In this document: piece after piece, positions 10,738 to 19,203 of the stretch
Layout: each line of letters starts with the position of its first letter
Position numbering within the stretch: the stretch's first letter is position 1
Source of the DNA: Erwinia sorbitola
GTDB lineage: Bacteria > Pseudomonadota > Gammaproteobacteria > Enterobacterales > Enterobacteriaceae
Reading direction: 5' to 3'
Assembly: GCF_009738185.1 (NCBI RefSeq)
Contig: NZ_CP046509.1
Span: 437,501-501,500, forward strand
Length of the DNA: 64,000 nt
The notes under the pieces: generated by a model
What the model was told of the DNA's origin: nothing
What the model saw: the letters and a program-made list of their open reading frames with translations, nothing else
The model's database searches: none
Translations under genes and position numbers: made by a program

Positions 10738-10766
10738 ATATTACGCATTTTTTCAGGAAGATGAAA
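10738..10766 (-). promoter_or_regulatory. dusB-fis promoter with GC-rich discriminator
   Basis: On the minus strand: -35 TTTCAT, 17-bp spacer, -10 TAATAT, then ACGCCGCCTTGCG as a GC-rich discriminator, the hallmark of promoters inhibited by ppGpp/DksA. The layout closely follows the E. coli dusB-fis promoter. The AT-rich DNA at 10800-10920 upstream would suit Fis and IHF binding. Confidence 0.8.
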
Positions 10767-11007
10767 GGCCAAACTTTGAACAACCCGCTATTGCGAATCG
10801 TAGAATTGCCTTATTCATCTTGATGATTTATTTAATCAGCATATAAAACAACGAATTAAAAAAAATACGACGAAATTGTGTACAAAGATTTTTCTTTTTT
10901 TGTGACCTGGATAACAACATAATTCACGTCAGTTTGCCTGTAATTCGGTACATATGACGTGATGAATGGGCTGTAGCAGGTCATCCGGCCTGTGGCCGCT
11001 GATTATT
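10767..11007. other. AT-rich upstream region of dusB-fis
   Basis: Non-coding DNA between the dusB-fis promoter and the prmA stop. It contains long A/T runs (10850-10905) fit for curved DNA and Fis/IHF sites. No gene or clear terminator for prmA was recognised. Confidence 0.5.
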
Positions 11008-11889
11008 TTAACAGCGAATGCCTGTAATGCGACACCACTCTTCTTTCTCTGCCACCGGGTCGAGAGTGAAGGTGTCAGCATACGCTTCACACACGCTCTC
11101 CGCCTGGCTCGCCAGCACGCCGGACAGGCCAAGGTGACCACCATTTTTGGGCAGTACGCTAATCAACGGTGCCAGTTCACGCAGCGGGCCGGCAAGGATG
11201 TTGGCGACCACCACGTCTGCACTGAGGTTGTCTGGCTGCTGATGCGGCAGGTAAAGCGACAGACGTTCAGAAACGCCGTTGCGCTGTGCATTGTCGCGGC
11301 TGGCCTGGATTGCCTGCGGATCGATATCAATACCAATAGCTGCGGCGGCACCGAGTTTCAGAGCGGCAATCGCCAGAATGCCGGAGCCACAGCCAAAGTC
11401 GATTACCGTTTTACCAACCAGATCGAGGCCATCCAGCCACGCAAGGCACAGTGCCGTTGTCGGGTGGGTGCCGGTACCAAATGCCAGGCCCGGATCGAGC
11501 ATCACGTTAACTGCGTTCGGATCCGGCACATCGCGCCAGCTTGGACAGATCCACAAACGCTCACCAAAACGCATCGGATGGAAGTTGTCCATCCACTCGC
11601 GCTCCCAGTCTTTATCCTCGATCTGCTCGATCTTATGATGGAAACCTGCGCCCAACAGCGGATGCTGTTCCAGGCCAGCAATCACATCCGGCATCTCAGT
11701 TTCGGCGTCAAACAGCCCGATCACGTCAGTATCGCCCCACAGGCGGGTTTCACCCGGCAGGGGTTCAAATACCGGGTTATCGTGGGTATCCTGGAAAGTG
11801 ACCGACACGGCACCGTTTTCAATCAGTGCATCCCCCAGCTCTTCAGCCTGAGCGCCGGTAGTATTAAGCTTCATTTGTATCCAGGGCAT
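11008..11889 (-). CDS. prmA: ribosomal protein L11 methyltransferase PrmA
   Basis: A 293-residue AdoMet-dependent enzyme that trimethylates L11 at several amino groups. It has an N-terminal L11-binding domain (about 1-55), a linker, and a Rossmann methyltransferase domain with GTGTHPTTALCL, the AdoMet motif DFGCGSGILAIAA and the catalytic-loop signature VANILAGPL. It starts 11 bp after panF, so yhdT-panF-prmA form one leftward operon, as in E. coli. Confidence 0.98.
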   Translation of the reverse strand: MPWIQMKLNTTGAQAEELGDALIENGAVSVTFQDTHDNPVFEPLPGETRLWGDTDVIGLFDAETEMPDVIAGLEQHPLLGAGFHHKIEQIEDKDWEREWMDNFHPMRFGERLWICPSWRDVPDPNAVNVMLDPGLAFGTGTHPTTALCLAWLDGLDLVGKTVIDFGCGSGILAIAALKLGAAAAIGIDIDPQAIQASRDNAQRNGVSERLSLYLPHQQPDNLSADVVVANILAGPLRELAPLISVLPKNGGHLGLSGVLASQAESVCEAYADTFTLDPVAEKEEWCRITGIRC

Positions 11890-11900
11890 AGTAAATCTCT

Positions 11901-13355
11901 TTATTCAATCAGGGTGGAGGCAGCCGTTGTCACCGTGGCAGAGTGACCAAAACGGTTGCCAATAATAAATGCCAGCAGACTCAGTAACAGCGCCGGAACA
12001 ATCGGGTGGAAGCCCCAGGGTTGCAGCGACAGGCTGGCCAACAGCGTATAGCAGGCGGCACCAACAATCATGCTGCTAAGTGCGCCCGCCGCATTGGCTT
12101 TTTCCCAGTACAGCCCCAGCACCAGAGGCCAGAGGAATACGGCTTCCAGTCCGCCAAACGCCAGCAGGTTCAGCCAGATAATCATGTCCGGCGGATTCCA
12201 GGCTGCCAGCAGCAGCAGCAGGCCCAGTATCAGCGTCACCAGCGAAGAGAGGCGTTTGAGCAACGGCTCATTGTCCATCTGATGGGGCCGCATCCGCAGG
12301 TAGAGATCTTTAACGATCGTTGCCGACGATTGTAGCAGCTGTGCGTTGATGGTGGACATGATCGCCGCCATAGGTGCGGCAAGAAAGATCCCGGCAGCCA
12401 GCGGCGGCAGTACATGGATCATCAGAGTAGGGATCACCTGGTCAGGGATCTGCAAATCCGGGATCACCGCGCGCCCCAGCGCCCCTGCGAGATGCATACC
12501 AAACATCAGCACAGCGACCACGACAGTGCCAAGCAGGATCGCAAGATGTACCGCTTTACTGTCTTTATAGGAGATGCAGCGCACCGCCGTGTGCGGCAGA
12601 CCGATCACCCCAAAGCATACCAGCACAGAGAAAGAGGCCAGGAACGTTGGTGTGAGAATATTATCTACCCCAGTCGACGACACCAGCTTTGGATCGATAT
12701 GCTGGAGTGTTTCGACCGCTTTATGCATACCCCCTGCGGCGTGAATCACGGCAAACAGCAGCAAGAAGGTACCTGCCAGCATCACCAGCCCCTGCATGGC
12801 ATCATTAAGTACGCTGGCACGGAAACCGCCAAACGCCGTATACAGCGCGATAGAGACGCCAAAAATCAGCAGTCCGGTGTCGTAGGGAATACCAGCGGCA
12901 GTTTCCAGCAGGCGGGCACCGCCGATAAACTGTACGGTCATGGCACCGATAAATGCCACCAGCAGGCTGATGCTGGCGAGCCAGACCAGGAGCGGGCTGC
13001 GGTAGCGCGCATAGAGCATATCGTTAAGGGTGACCGCGTTATAGCGTCGCGCCAGAATGGCAAATTTTTTGCCGAGTACGCCCAGTGACAGCCATACCGC
13101 AGGAACCTGCACCATCGACAGCAGTACCCAGCCCAGTCCGTATTTATAAGCGGCGCCGGGGCCACCGATAAATGAGCTGGCGCTGATATACGTTGTGGTT
13201 AATGTCATCGCCAGTACGAAACCGCCCATCGAGCGGCTGCCGAGGAAATATTCACTCAGGAAACTGCCCGTGCGGCGGTGACGCATGGCGTACACCGACA
13301 GCCCGGCAACCAGTAACAGGTAGCCTAGCAGTGGCAGAATAATGTCAAGCTTCAC
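11901..13355 (-). CDS. panF: sodium/pantothenate symporter PanF
   Basis: A 484-residue inner-membrane carrier of the sodium:solute symporter family with about 13 membrane segments. It begins at LDIILPLLGYLLLVAGLSVYA, and the family signature region near FGGFRASVLNDAMQGLVML is present. It imports pantothenate, the coenzyme A precursor, with Na+. Its start overlaps the end of yhdT by 11 bp, the same coupling as in E. coli, and prmA follows after 11 bp. Confidence 0.97.
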   Translation of the reverse strand: MKLDIILPLLGYLLLVAGLSVYAMRHRRTGSFLSEYFLGSRSMGGFVLAMTLTTTYISASSFIGGPGAAYKYGLGWVLLSMVQVPAVWLSLGVLGKKFAILARRYNAVTLNDMLYARYRSPLLVWLASISLLVAFIGAMTVQFIGGARLLETAAGIPYDTGLLIFGVSIALYTAFGGFRASVLNDAMQGLVMLAGTFLLLFAVIHAAGGMHKAVETLQHIDPKLVSSTGVDNILTPTFLASFSVLVCFGVIGLPHTAVRCISYKDSKAVHLAILLGTVVVAVLMFGMHLAGALGRAVIPDLQIPDQVIPTLMIHVLPPLAAGIFLAAPMAAIMSTINAQLLQSSATIVKDLYLRMRPHQMDNEPLLKRLSSLVTLILGLLLLLAAWNPPDMIIWLNLLAFGGLEAVFLWPLVLGLYWEKANAAGALSSMIVGAACYTLLASLSLQPWGFHPIVPALLLSLLAFIIGNRFGHSATVTTAASTLIE

Positions 13356-13587
13356 CGTCGTCCTCCAGAGAGATATCGCGGAAGATGACGCGAACCATCA
13401 GCCAGCAGAAAATAATAAACAAACCGGGAACCAGCACGCAGGCGATCTCAAACCAGTGCGGCAGGCCGCTTATTCCCTGCTGGTCACCCGGTAACCAGGC
13501 AGAGAGCGCCCAGCAGATAAGGTAAGCCAGCGCCAGCCAGAATGACCAGCGCGCCTCACGGTGGGCCTGAACAAAACGTTTTTCCAT
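13345..13587 (-). CDS. yhdT: small inner-membrane protein YhdT
   Basis: An 80-residue protein with two membrane segments (about 15-33 and 44-66) and a soluble acidic C-terminus. It is the DUF997 family protein always found before panF. The function is not firmly known. The 11-bp overlap with panF suggests a role in, or tuning of, pantothenate uptake. Confidence 0.92.
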   Translation of the reverse strand: MEKRFVQAHREARWSFWLALAYLICWALSAWLPGDQQGISGLPHWFEIACVLVPGLFIIFCWLMVRVIFRDISLEDDGEA

Positions 13588-13606
13588 CCGTTTCTTCCCA
13601 ATAAGA

Positions 13607-13628
13607 AGGGGCCGAATAATCGGCCCCT
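13607..13628 (-). terminator. terminator-like hairpin between accC and yhdT
   Basis: AGGGGCCGA and TCGGCCCCT form a 9-bp stem around a 4-nt loop. It lies 20 bp upstream of yhdT and about 90 bp beyond... the accC stop side, so it separates leftward yhdT-panF from accC's region. Read leftward there is only a weak T-rich tail, so it may be a partial terminator or attenuator. Confidence 0.45.
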
Positions 13629-13652
13629 CTGCATATAACGGACTCTGCTGGC

Positions 13653-13710
13653 GGGTCGGCTATGTCCGACGCCTACGATACGGCACGTAGGAGCAGGGCA
13701 TGCCTGACCC
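13653..13710. repeat. composite palindromic element next to accC
   Basis: GGGTCGGC at 13653 pairs with GCCTGACCC at 13702 with one unpaired base. Nested inside, CCTACG (13672) pairs with CGTAGG (13686). The motif GTAGGAGCAGGGCATGCC resembles the GTAGG..GAGGC..GCCTC repeats at 31741-31986, so it may be a diverged member of the same short repeat family. Confidence 0.5.
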
Positions 13711-13718
13711 GGGCATGA

Positions 13719-15068
13719 TTACTTCTCTTGCAGGCCGAGTTTTTTCTCCAGATAGTGGATATTGGTTCCACCGTGCTGGAAGTTCTCGTCCGACATGATT
13801 TTAATCTGCAATTCGATATTGGTTTTAATCCCGTCGATGATCAGCTCCGCCAGCGCATTTTTCATACGTGCAATGGCGACATCGCGGTTTTCACCGAAGG
13901 TGATCAGTTTACCAATCATTGAGTCATAGTACGGCGGCACACTGTATCCGGCGTAGATATGAGACTCCCAGCGCACGCCAAAACCACCAGGTGCATGGAA
14001 GCGGGTGATTTTGCCCGGGCTTGGCATGAAGGTATTGGAATCTTCGGCGTTAATACGGCATTCCACCGCATGACCGCGAATAATCACTTCTTCCTGCTTG
14101 ATCGACAGCGGCTGACCGGCAGCAATACGCAGCTGCTCTTTGATCAGGTCAACGCCGGTGATCATCTCAGTAACCGGATGCTCTACCTGGATACGGGTGT
14201 TCATCTCAATGAAGTAGAACTCGCCGTTTTCATACAGGAACTCGAAGGTGCCTGCGCCACGATAGCCAATATCGATACAGGCTTTCGAGCAGCGCTCACC
14301 GATATAACGGCGCATCTCTTCGGTGATACCTGGTGCTGGCGCTTCTTCCACAACTTTCTGGTGACGACGCTGCATGGAGCAGTCACGTTCAGCCAGATAG
14401 ATGGCGTTGCCCTGACCGTCAGCCAAAATCTGAATTTCGATATGGCGTGGGTTTTCCAGGTATTTTTCCATGTACACCATGTCGTTGTTGAAAGCCGCTT
14501 TGGCTTCCGCTTTCGTCATGTTGATGGACTGTTCCAGGTCTTTATCGCTGCGCACAACGCGCATACCACGACCACCGCCGCCGCCAGAGGCTTTGATGAT
14601 GACCGGGTAGCCAATGCGTTTCGCGAAGGCACGGTTTTTATCCATATCTTCGGTCAGCGGGCCGTCGGAACCTGGTACTGTTGGAACACCAGCTTTCTTC
14701 ATGGCGGTAATTGCCGACACTTTATCGCCCATCAGACGGATAGTGTCAGCTTTAGGCCCGATAAAGATAAAGCCAGAGCGTTCAACCTGCTCGGCAAAGT
14801 CAGCATTCTCAGATAAAAAGCCGTAACCCGGGTGAATAGCCACAGATCCGGTGATCTCAGCGGCTGAAATCAGCGCCGGGATGTTCAGATAACTTTTTAC
14901 CGACGGTGGCGGCCCAATACAGACGGTTTCATCTGCCAGCAGTACGTGCTTCAGGTCGCGATCCGCAGTGGAGTGCACTGCTACAGTCTTGATGCCAAGT
15001 TCTTTACAAGCGCGGAGAATTCGCAGCGCGATCTCACCACGGTTAGCAATTACAATTTTATCCAGCAT
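13719..15068 (-). CDS. accC: acetyl-CoA carboxylase biotin carboxylase subunit AccC
   Basis: A 449-residue ATP-grasp enzyme that carboxylates the biotin on AccB, the first half-reaction of fatty acid synthesis. It has the N-terminal fold MLDKIVIANRGEIALRI, ATP-binding glycine loop KASGGGGGRGMRVV near residue 160, metal site EFLYENGEFYFIEMNTRIQVEHPVTE (split here only by description; key residues E276, E288, N290, R292 by family numbering), and the C-terminal biotin carboxylase domain. Length is the family standard. It lies 11 bp after accB in the accBC operon. Confidence 0.98.
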   Translation of the reverse strand: MLDKIVIANRGEIALRILRACKELGIKTVAVHSTADRDLKHVLLADETVCIGPPPSVKSYLNIPALISAAEITGSVAIHPGYGFLSENADFAEQVERSGFIFIGPKADTIRLMGDKVSAITAMKKAGVPTVPGSDGPLTEDMDKNRAFAKRIGYPVIIKASGGGGGRGMRVVRSDKDLEQSINMTKAEAKAAFNNDMVYMEKYLENPRHIEIQILADGQGNAIYLAERDCSMQRRHQKVVEEAPAPGITEEMRRYIGERCSKACIDIGYRGAGTFEFLYENGEFYFIEMNTRIQVEHPVTEMITGVDLIKEQLRIAAGQPLSIKQEEVIIRGHAVECRINAEDSNTFMPSPGKITRFHAPGGFGVRWESHIYAGYSVPPYYDSMIGKLITFGENRDVAIARMKNALAELIIDGIKTNIELQIKIMSDENFQHGGTNIHYLEKKLGLQEK

Positions 15069-15079
15069 GGCTCGCCTCG

Positions 15080-15550
15080 TTATTCGATGACTACCAGCGG
15101 CTCGTCAAACTCAACAGGCTGACCGCTTTCGACCAGAATCGCTTTCACAACGCCGGATTTATCGGCTTCGATCTGGTTCATCATTTTCATCGCTTCAACG
15201 ATGCACAGGGTGTCACCGGCATTGACTTTCTGGCCGATTTCCACAAAAGCTTTCGCATCCGGGCTAGGGGTACGGTAGAAAGTACCGACCATAGGAGAAC
15301 GCACGATGTGGCCACTGATCTCAGCAGCAGCTGGCGCTTCCATTACCGGAGTGGTAGCCGGAGCGACAGCGTTAGCCAGTGCTGGCTGCTGCATCATTGG
15401 TGCAGCATAGGCCTGCTGCATCATCGGGTAACCGACGTTAACCGGTGCACGGCTGATGCGAACTGACTCTTCGCCTTCAGAGATTTCCAGTTCAGCAATG
15501 CCTGATTCTTCAACCAGTTCGATCAGTTTTTTAATCTTACGAATATCCAT
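15080..15550 (-). CDS. accB: biotin carboxyl carrier protein AccB
   Basis: A 156-residue carrier that shuttles CO2 on biotin between AccC and the AccAD transferase. It has an N-terminal helix domain (1-35), a flexible Ala/Pro/Met-rich linker (36-75), and a C-terminal biotinyl domain with the biotinylated lysine in EAMKMMNQIEA at K122, plus the thumb near VGTFYRTPSPDAKAF. It is followed by accC after 11 bp and preceded by aroQ 21 bp upstream. In E. coli, AccB represses accBC transcription. The same may hold here, but no operator was identified. Confidence 0.98.
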   Translation of the reverse strand: MDIRKIKKLIELVEESGIAELEISEGEESVRISRAPVNVGYPMMQQAYAAPMMQQPALANAVAPATTPVMEAPAAAEISGHIVRSPMVGTFYRTPSPDAKAFVEIGQKVNAGDTLCIVEAMKMMNQIEADKSGVVKAILVESGQPVEFDEPLVVIE

Positions 15551-15571
15551 GTGTGTGGTTCCGTACTCTGT

Positions 15572-16024
15572 TTAATTAGATGGTGACAGGCGTTTGACTG
15601 CCGTCTGTAAAGCCCAGGAGTAACCGTCGACGCCAAGTCCACAGATCACACCGGCAGAAATATCAGAAAGATACGAATGATGACGAAAAGGCTCGCGGGC
15701 ATGCACGTTTGACAGGTGAACTTCGATAAACGGGATGCTGACTGCCAGCAGAGCATCACGCAGTGCCACGCTGGTATGAGTAAATGCCGCCGGGTTAATG
15801 ACGATATAATCGACATTGCCTTTCGCCTCATGTATGCGATCTATTAACGCATATTCCGCATTAGACTGGAGATGACTCAGCTTGACGTTAAGTGCTTCGG
15901 CCTGCGAGGTCAGATTGCTGACAATATCGTTCAGCGTAGTATGACCATACTTTTCAGGCTCACGCGTCCCCAGCATGTTGAGGTTGGGGCCGTTCAAAAG
16001 CAGTACATGCAACTTATCCGTCAT
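15572..16024 (-). CDS. aroQ: type II 3-dehydroquinate dehydratase AroQ
   Basis: A 150-residue type II dehydroquinase that removes water from 3-dehydroquinate in the shikimate pathway. The family signature LLLNGPNLNMLGTREPEKYG is at the N-terminus with the catalytic tyrosine, followed by LQSNAE, the NPAAFTHTS loop and IEVHLSNVHAREPFRHHS with the catalytic histidine. The ATG at 16024 is preferred over an upstream start because it gives the family length of about 150. It is the first gene before accBC. Confidence 0.97.
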   Translation of the reverse strand: MTDKLHVLLLNGPNLNMLGTREPEKYGHTTLNDIVSNLTSQAEALNVKLSHLQSNAEYALIDRIHEAKGNVDYIVINPAAFTHTSVALRDALLAVSIPFIEVHLSNVHAREPFRHHSYLSDISAGVICGLGVDGYSWALQTAVKRLSPSN

Positions 16025-16253
16025 CTTGCTGCTATCTCCTGCGATAATAAAGGCATCGCACAAAATACATCGCAAAAGTTAATTTGTCACCTTTTCCGGT
16101 GAAAATTGACCAATGCGACATTACGAAGTCGGGCATTATAATGATATCAACGCAATTAGCAGCTAAATACTGGTCGTATCAGCGAAGATAATCAACCGCA
16201 GCGGGATAAATCGATACGGTTGATTGCTGAAGATGAGGGTTGGAACACAGTAA

Positions 16254-16865
16254 TCAGGATTTACCGGGTAGCCACTTAAGCAGCTTTTTGTAGCGCCATG
16301 CCAGCAAGATCGCAGCAATTAACGCATAGAACCATGGTTGCGGGGAAAGGATTTTTACCGACCAGAGATAATGCACTGGCGCCAGAATAGCCACCAGATA
16401 AACTGCATTGTGCAGGGTTTGCCAGCGTTTACCCAGTTTGCGCTGTGCCTTCTGGAAGGATGTGGCGGCCAGCAGCAGCAGAATGACCCAGCATATAATG
16501 CCCAGCGTCAGATACGGACGCGAAATCAGCTCAGATCCCAGCAAGCTCAGGTTGCTGATCCCCAACTCCAGCAGGGAATAGCTGACCAGATGCAGCGTAG
16601 CCCAGGCAAAGCACCATAATCCCAGCAGGCGTCTGACGCGGATCAGCAGAGGCTGCTTGCCGTAGCGCGCCAGCGGTGTAACCGCGAGCGATGCCAGTAA
16701 AAACTTTAACGCCATCCTGCCGGTAAAATGCTGGATATCTTTGGCCGGGTCAGCGCTGAACCAGCCCTGGTCAATAGAGAGTAGCAGCCACAATAGCGGG
16801 AGAAAACCAGCCAGATGCAGCAGCACCTTGAGGCCAGTAATCTGTTTTAACGACAGGCGTACCAT
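16254..16865 (-). CDS. msrQ: methionine sulfoxide reductase heme-binding subunit MsrQ
   Basis: A 203-residue inner-membrane b-type heme protein (YedZ family) with about six membrane segments and conserved histidines in WATLHLVSY and APVHYLWS. It passes electrons from the quinone pool or flavin to periplasmic MsrP. Its start lies directly against the msrP stop with no gap, so the two are co-translated. An inverted repeat (AATCAACCG at 16190, CGGTTGATT at 16217) lies beyond the stop. Confidence 0.95.
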   Translation of the reverse strand: MVRLSLKQITGLKVLLHLAGFLPLLWLLLSIDQGWFSADPAKDIQHFTGRMALKFLLASLAVTPLARYGKQPLLIRVRRLLGLWCFAWATLHLVSYSLLELGISNLSLLGSELISRPYLTLGIICWVILLLLAATSFQKAQRKLGKRWQTLHNAVYLVAILAPVHYLWSVKILSPQPWFYALIAAILLAWRYKKLLKWLPGKS

Positions 16866-17870
16866 TTAGAAATTCTCCCGCAGATCCAGCCCGCGATACA
16901 GCGACGCAACCTGATCGGCATAGCCGTTAAACAGCAGCGTCGGCTGACGTTGCACATCAAGAATACCGCCGGAACCGATAAAACGTTCTGTTGCCTGTGA
17001 CCAGCGCGGATGATCGACATGCGGGTTCACATTGGCGAAGAAACCATATTCATTGCCTGCCAGCTGGTTCCAGGTTGTTGGCGGCATATCTTTCACCAGC
17101 GTGATTTTCACAATCGATTTGATGCCTTTAAAACCATATTTCCAAGGCACAGTCAGACGGATCGGTGCGCCGTTTTGCGGGGGCAGTGCCTTGCCGTACA
17201 CGCCGGTAGTTAACAGGGTAAGAGGGTGCATGGCTTCGTCCAGTCGCAGACCTTCCACATAAGGATAATCCAGACCACCGCCAATAAAACGGTCTTTCTG
17301 GCCAGGCATCTGATCCGGTGCATACAGCGTCTGGAAAGCAACATAGCGTGCATTGCTGGTGGGTTCGGCTGCCTTCAGTAGTTTGCCCAGCTCAAAGCCA
17401 ATCCAAGGTACTACCATCGACCAGGCTTCCACGCAGCGCATGCGGTAGATCCGCTGTTCCAGTGGAAAGCGCTTAAAAATGTCATCCATATCGAGGGTCA
17501 GTGGTTTACCGACTTCTCCGCCGATCTGAATCTTCCAGTCAGTAGTTTTCAGCGTTCCGGCGTTCGCAGCAGGATCGGCCTTATCCAGCCCAAATTCGTA
17601 AAAGTTATTGTAGCCGGAGACCTTATCTTCTGGGGTCAGAACGAGATCGGATTGGTATTGCTGTGGTTTGCTGAAATCGAGTGGCTTACCGGCGGGTGCT
17701 GGCGGGCGATCGTTACCCTTAAACCATGACAATACATCAGCGCGGGCGGCTGTGGGCAGCGAAAGAGCTGCCGCGCTCAGGCCGAGGGTTTTCAGCAGCG
17801 TACGACGGCGGGTATTGAAAATACTCTCCGGCGTGACATCATTTTCAGTCAGCTTATTGACGGTTTTCAT
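16866..17870 (-). CDS. msrP: periplasmic protein-methionine-sulfoxide reductase catalytic subunit MsrP
   Basis: A 334-residue molybdopterin enzyme (YedY family) that repairs oxidised methionines in periplasmic proteins. The N-terminus carries a twin-arginine signal (TRRRTLLKTLG, then cleavage after TAARA). The sulfite-oxidase fold follows, with the Mo-ligand cysteine in MRCVEAWSMVVPW. The ATG at 17870 yields exactly the E. coli length; an upstream in-frame ATG would spoil the signal. In E. coli this pair sits elsewhere and is controlled by YedVW. Here it stands between aroQ and acuI with no adjacent two-component genes. Confidence 0.96.
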   Translation of the reverse strand: MKTVNKLTENDVTPESIFNTRRRTLLKTLGLSAAALSLPTAARADVLSWFKGNDRPPAPAGKPLDFSKPQQYQSDLVLTPEDKVSGYNNFYEFGLDKADPAANAGTLKTTDWKIQIGGEVGKPLTLDMDDIFKRFPLEQRIYRMRCVEAWSMVVPWIGFELGKLLKAAEPTSNARYVAFQTLYAPDQMPGQKDRFIGGGLDYPYVEGLRLDEAMHPLTLLTTGVYGKALPPQNGAPIRLTVPWKYGFKGIKSIVKITLVKDMPPTTWNQLAGNEYGFFANVNPHVDHPRWSQATERFIGSGGILDVQRQPTLLFNGYADQVASLYRGLDLRENF

Positions 17871-18001
17871 CTGCGATACCTGCTCAGGAATGAGTAATAA
17901 CTCAGAGCATGGCGCAGTGCCACGGTTTAAGCGAATACTGACGAAAAAATGTGAAATTTCCTGGGCGTTTCCCCCCGCCATTGCAGCGGGGGAAGCAAAG
18001 A

Positions 18002-18979
18002 TTAGCGAATGCGCACCAGAGTGCGGCCGGTGATCTGGTTATTCAGCAGCTTCTCCGCCGCGCTGACAGCCTCAGACAGAGGCACTTCAGTGGTTGCCTG
18101 TTGGTAAAACGATGTGGGCAGCACTTTGACCAGGCGTTTCCATGCTTCACGGCGGCGTGGTGCCGGAGTCATCACCGAATCCACCCCCTGCAAACGGACG
18201 TTACGCAGGATAAATGGCATCACGCTGGTGGGCAGAGCAAAGCCACCCGCCAGACCGCAGGCGGCGACCACGCCGCTGTAATTCATCTGCGCCAGCACGC
18301 TGGCCAGTACCTGATCGCCTACGGTATCCACCGCCCCGGCCCAGCGCTGTTTCTCCAGCGGGCGTGCGGCAGCGCTAAAGGCGCTGCGGGGTAACACTTC
18401 GTGTGCACCCAGCTGATGCAGATAATCGTGAGTGGATTCACGTCCGCTGACTGCCACTACGTGATAACCGAGCGCACTGAGCAGCGCCACGGCTGTGCTT
18501 CCTACGCCACCGCTGGCTCCGGTGACCAGGATCTCACCGCTCTCCGGTGTCACGCCGCCGTCTTCCAGCGCCATCACGCACAGCATGGCAGTAAAACCAG
18601 CGGTGCCGATAATCATGGCCTGTCGACCGTCCATGCCCTCAGGCATCGGAACCAGCCAGTCACCTTTAACGCGAGCCTGTTCGGCCAGACCGCCCCAGTG
18701 ATTTTCTCCCACGCCCCAGCCGGTTAACAGCACCTGCTGGCCCGTGTGAAAACGCGGATCGCTACTGGTATGGACGCGGCCAGCGAAGTCGATCCCGGGT
18801 ACCATCGGGAACTGGCGGATAATCTTGCCTTTGCCGGTAATCGCCAGCGCATCTTTATAGTTAATACCTGACCAGTCCACATCAACCGTGACCTCGCCTT
18901 GCGGAAGAGTGTCAGCGCTAATCGTTTTCACTGCCGCAACGGTTTTACCCTCTGATTGATCGAGAACCAAAGCCTGCAT
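18002..18979 (-). CDS. acuI: acrylyl-CoA reductase (NADPH) AcuI (YhdH)
   Basis: A 325-residue zinc-free medium-chain dehydrogenase that reduces acrylyl-CoA to propanoyl-CoA with NADPH and so detoxifies acryloyl-CoA. It has a GroES-like N-domain with NYKDALAITGKG and PGIDFAGRV, and a Rossmann motif VTGASGGVGSTAVALL near residue 155. The ATG at 18979 is behind AGGAG and fits the E. coli length of 324. It is divergent from csrD. Confidence 0.95.
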   Translation of the reverse strand: MQALVLDQSEGKTVAAVKTISADTLPQGEVTVDVDWSGINYKDALAITGKGKIIRQFPMVPGIDFAGRVHTSSDPRFHTGQQVLLTGWGVGENHWGGLAEQARVKGDWLVPMPEGMDGRQAMIIGTAGFTAMLCVMALEDGGVTPESGEILVTGASGGVGSTAVALLSALGYHVVAVSGRESTHDYLHQLGAHEVLPRSAFSAAARPLEKQRWAGAVDTVGDQVLASVLAQMNYSGVVAACGLAGGFALPTSVMPFILRNVRLQGVDSVMTPAPRRREAWKRLVKVLPTSFYQQATTEVPLSEAVSAAEKLLNNQITGRTLVRIR

Positions 18980-19203
18980 GAGAATCTCCTGAAATAGTGG
19001 TTTCATTAATAAAAAAACGCTCTGCCGGAACTATACTCCTGAAAACGGGGAATAATCTGACACCGGGCAAGCATTAGGCGACAGTGGTGTGTTATTTTCC
19101 CCCACAGGTGCTGTTATGCACGTGAATTTTCAGGTCATTTACATTTTGGTTGCGGTTCACTGTTAATGACGTTTTCCTCTCCGCAACTTAAATGGACACA
19201 AGG

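Noticed and set aside
10966..11946. 326-codon plus-strand frame
   Set aside because: It is antisense to prmA, whose motifs are intact; composition is typical of a shadow frame.
13959..14816. 285-codon plus-strand frame
   Set aside because: Antisense to accC, rich in His/Phe runs with no recognisable domain.
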